From Rhodoferax sp. (GTDB lineage: Bacteria; Pseudomonadota; Gammaproteobacteria; Burkholderiales; Burkholderiaceae_C), in contig JAURGS010000009.1 of assembly GCA_030833685.1 (NCBI GenBank), forward strand, positions 1 through 24,762: DNA of 24,762 bases. Reading direction: 5' to 3'. Numbering within the stretch: the stretch's first letter is position 1; the number at the start of each line of letters is the position of its first letter. Positions 23,055 through 24,762 of this stretch are shown here, piece by piece. The notes beneath the pieces were generated by a model. The model made no database searches, was not told the origin of the DNA, and was given only the letters and a program-made list of their open reading frames with translations. The position numbers and the translations under genes are program-made.

Positions 23055-24023
23055 ATGAAACGTGGAAACCATTGGTTAATGGCCGTGTTGCTCGCTGCCA
23101 GTTCGCTGTGCGCCGCGCAGGAAGCTTTTCCGACACGCTCGATCACCATGATCGTGCCGTTCCCGCCAGGTGGGCTGGCTGACCTGGTTGGTCGACCGGT
23201 GGCCCAGGCCATGTCACAAGTGCTGGGCCAGCCGGTGGTGGTTGAAAACAAAGGTGGTGCGGGCGGCGGTGTGGGCATGAGTGCTGCTGCAAAAGCGAAA
23301 CCGGATGGCTACACCGTGGTGCTGGCCCTGTCGTCATTTACCACCATCCCCGAGGCCGACGCCCTGATGGGGCGCTCCCCAATGTATGCCTTGTCGGACT
23401 TGCGCCCGATTGCGCGCTACACCGCAGACCCCACTGTGCTGGCGGTGCGCGCCGATGCACCATGGAAGACGCTTAAAGAATTTCTAGACGACGCGAAAAA
23501 GCGCCCCGGTGCCATCAACTACGGCTCCTCGGGTTACTACGGCACCATGCACTTGCCCATGGCTTTGCTTTCTCAAACCGCCAATGTATCGATGACCCAT
23601 GTGCCCTATACCGGCGCAGGTCCGGCGGTAGCGGCATTGCTGGGTGGGCAGATTGATGCCGTGTCTTCGGGCCCGGCGACCGTTTTGCAGCACGTCAAAG
23701 GCGGCAAATTGCGGGTGCTGGCGCATTGGGGCAACGCAAAGCTGGCCTCAATGCCCGAGGTGCCGAGCATCAAAGACAGCGGCATGGACGTGGACTATGC
23801 GCAGTGGTCGGGCTTGTTCATACCAGCGGGCACCCCTGAGCCCATTGCACAGCGCCTGCGCGAGGCAGCCGCCGCGGCAGCCAAGGACGCCAAGGTCAAT
23901 GAGGTAATCAACCGTGCGGGCAGCCCGGTGATGTTCATGGACGCGGCTGACTTTGCCGCGTACGTGAAGGGCGACGCCGCCAAAATGGCCGCGGTGGTCA
24001 AGAAAATCGGCAAGGTGAACTGA
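23055..24023 (+). CDS. Tripartite tricarboxylate transporter (Bug/TctC family) periplasmic binding protein
   Basis: A 322-residue periplasmic binding protein. The ATG at 23055 is favoured by AAGGAG (23042-23047) and yields a signal peptide (MKRGNHW, core LMAVLLAASSLCA, cleavage near residue 21); the frame extends to 23025 without support. Family marks are SITMIVPFPPGGLADLVGRPVA, the segment GQPVVVENKGGAGGGVG, KPDGYTVV, and VPYTGAGPAVAALLGGQIDA near the middle. Bug proteins bind carboxylic acids and are greatly expanded in Burkholderiales, mostly as orphans far from the TctA/TctB membrane parts. None of those parts is visible here, though one could lie beyond the window end. Confidence 0.95.
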   Translation: MKRGNHWLMAVLLAASSLCAAQEAFPTRSITMIVPFPPGGLADLVGRPVAQAMSQVLGQPVVVENKGGAGGGVGMSAAAKAKPDGYTVVLALSSFTTIPEADALMGRSPMYALSDLRPIARYTADPTVLAVRADAPWKTLKEFLDDAKKRPGAINYGSSGYYGTMHLPMALLSQTANVSMTHVPYTGAGPAVAALLGGQIDAVSSGPATVLQHVKGGKLRVLAHWGNAKLASMPEVPSIKDSGMDVDYAQWSGLFIPAGTPEPIAQRLREAAAAAAKDAKVNEVINRAGSPVMFMDAADFAAYVKGDAAKMAAVVKKIGKVN

Positions 24024-24142
24024 CCATCGGTAAAACTTTGGTTAGGCCCCGGGGTTGACGGGCTTATGTCTGGACGGTCTCCTGCGGGCGCTGGTCATGA
24101 CGGACCTAGCGACCAGGACTTGAGCATCAGCGGGAGGCCCTT

Positions 24143-24762
24143 GTGACACGGCGGCTGTTGATCCTGGAAGGTGACGGCATTGGCCCAGAGATCAGCCAGG
24201 CCACGGTACAAGTCTTGCAGGCACTGGATGGCTTGCTGGCGCTGGGCCTGGTTTTTGAGCGTGCCGACATTGGCTTTAAAGCGCTTGCTGCCAGCGGCAC
24301 AACCCTGCCCGCCTCGGTCTTGGCGCAGGCCCAGGCTGCCGACGGCGTGATTTTGGGCCCGGTTTCTCACAACGACTATCCGCCGGTCAGCGAAGGGGGC
24401 CTGAACCCCTCGGGCCAGTTGCGTAAGCACCTCGATCTGTACGCCAATATTCGCCCAGCGCGAACACCCCGGGGGTTCACGGCGCATGGCGGCAAGGTGG
24501 TGGACTTGCTGGTGGTGCGCGAAAACACCGAAGGCTTTTACGCTGATCGCAATATGTTTGTTGGCAGTGGCGAGTTCATGCCCACGCCCGATGTGGCGCT
24601 GGCCGTGCGCAAGATCACCCGCCAAGCCAGTGAGCGCATTGCCGAGTCGGCTTTTGAGTGGGCCATGAAGCGCCGCCGCCATGTCACGGTGGTGCACAAG
24701 GCTAATGTGCTGCGGGTGTCTGACGGCCTGTTTCTCGCGTGCACCCGTGAGGTTGCCAAGCG
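24143..24762 (+). CDS. Isocitrate/isopropylmalate dehydrogenase family protein, 3' end cut by window edge
   Basis: The first 206 codons of an NAD(P)+-dependent beta-decarboxylating dehydrogenase; the frame is open to the window end (family length about 350). The GTG start at 24143 has GGGAGG five bases upstream. Visible are LLILEGDGIGPEI at the N-terminus, LRKHLDLYANIRPAR with the substrate-binding arginines, VVRENTEGFYADR and VVHKANVLRVSDGLF with the catalytic Lys. The ENTEG loop differs from the ELTGG loop of true isopropylmalate dehydrogenases, so leucine synthesis is unlikely; an isocitrate-, homoisocitrate-, tartrate- or malate-like 2-hydroxyacid is a better guess. It follows the Bug-family gene by 119 bases, so the substrate may be the acid that Bug protein binds. 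Confidence 0.92.
   Translation, partial: MTRRLLILEGDGIGPEISQATVQVLQALDGLLALGLVFERADIGFKALAASGTTLPASVLAQAQAADGVILGPVSHNDYPPVSEGGLNPSGQLRKHLDLYANIRPARTPRGFTAHGGKVVDLLVVRENTEGFYADRNMFVGSGEFMPTPDVALAVRKITRQASERIAESAFEWAMKRRRHVTVVHKANVLRVSDGLFLACTREVAK

Noticed and set aside
24091..24116. CTGGTC...GACCAG as a fourth hairpin after a binding-protein gene (Bug family)
   Set aside because: Six-base arms with a 14-base loop and a competing alternative pairing; much weaker than the three listed hairpins.

Overview
The window looks like chromosomal accessory DNA from a Gram-negative betaproteobacterium, most likely Burkholderiales (Comamonadaceae-like). This rests on the moderately high GC content, the orphan tripartite-tricarboxylate (Bug-family) binding protein, the many importer operons, and GTG/TTG starts with 4-base stop/start overlaps. 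No database search was possible, so the taxon is an inference. There are no RNA genes, insertion sequences, CRISPR arrays or phage genes that I can see. Gene density is high and almost everything concerns uptake and breakdown of small organic molecules.

Region A (1-10731). The 5' part of a 2-hydroxyacid dehydrogenase gene on the minus strand faces, across a 416-base regulatory gap, a plus-strand operon. That operon encodes a complete Dpp/Opp-type peptide importer (binding protein, two permeases, two ATPases), a cytoplasmic C45-type N-terminal-nucleophile amidase/acyltransferase, and a sigma-54 activator without a sensory domain. An AtuA-family (DUF1446) protein and a DUF4387 protein follow. 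Two near-identical sigma-54 promoters (TGGCATG-N4-CTGCT) are visible, one before the binding-protein gene and one directly after the activator gene. The likely picture is an inducible unit in which the activator switches on its own operon and the AtuA/DUF4387 pair.

Region B (10766-16903, all minus strand). A GntR/FCD regulator is followed by an aldo/keto reductase and a complete Fbp/Pot-type importer (binding protein of 443 aa, fused 12-helix permease, ATPase with TOBE-like C-terminus).

Region C (17155-24762, all plus strand). A second Fbp/Pot-type importer has a different gene order (permease, ATPase, binding protein). After it come a fumarylacetoacetate-hydrolase-family enzyme, an alpha/beta hydrolase, a Bug-family binding protein and the start of an isocitrate/isopropylmalate dehydrogenase-family gene cut by the window end. 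Regions B and C diverge from a short intergenic stretch that holds a 7-7-7 inverted repeat overlapping predicted promoters in both directions, the natural operator for the GntR protein.

A recurring structural theme is a strong GC-rich hairpin without a T-tract directly after each of the three ABC binding-protein genes (after 2723, before 13667 on the minus strand, and after 21065). This suggests mRNA 3'-end stabilisation and differential expression within each transport operon.
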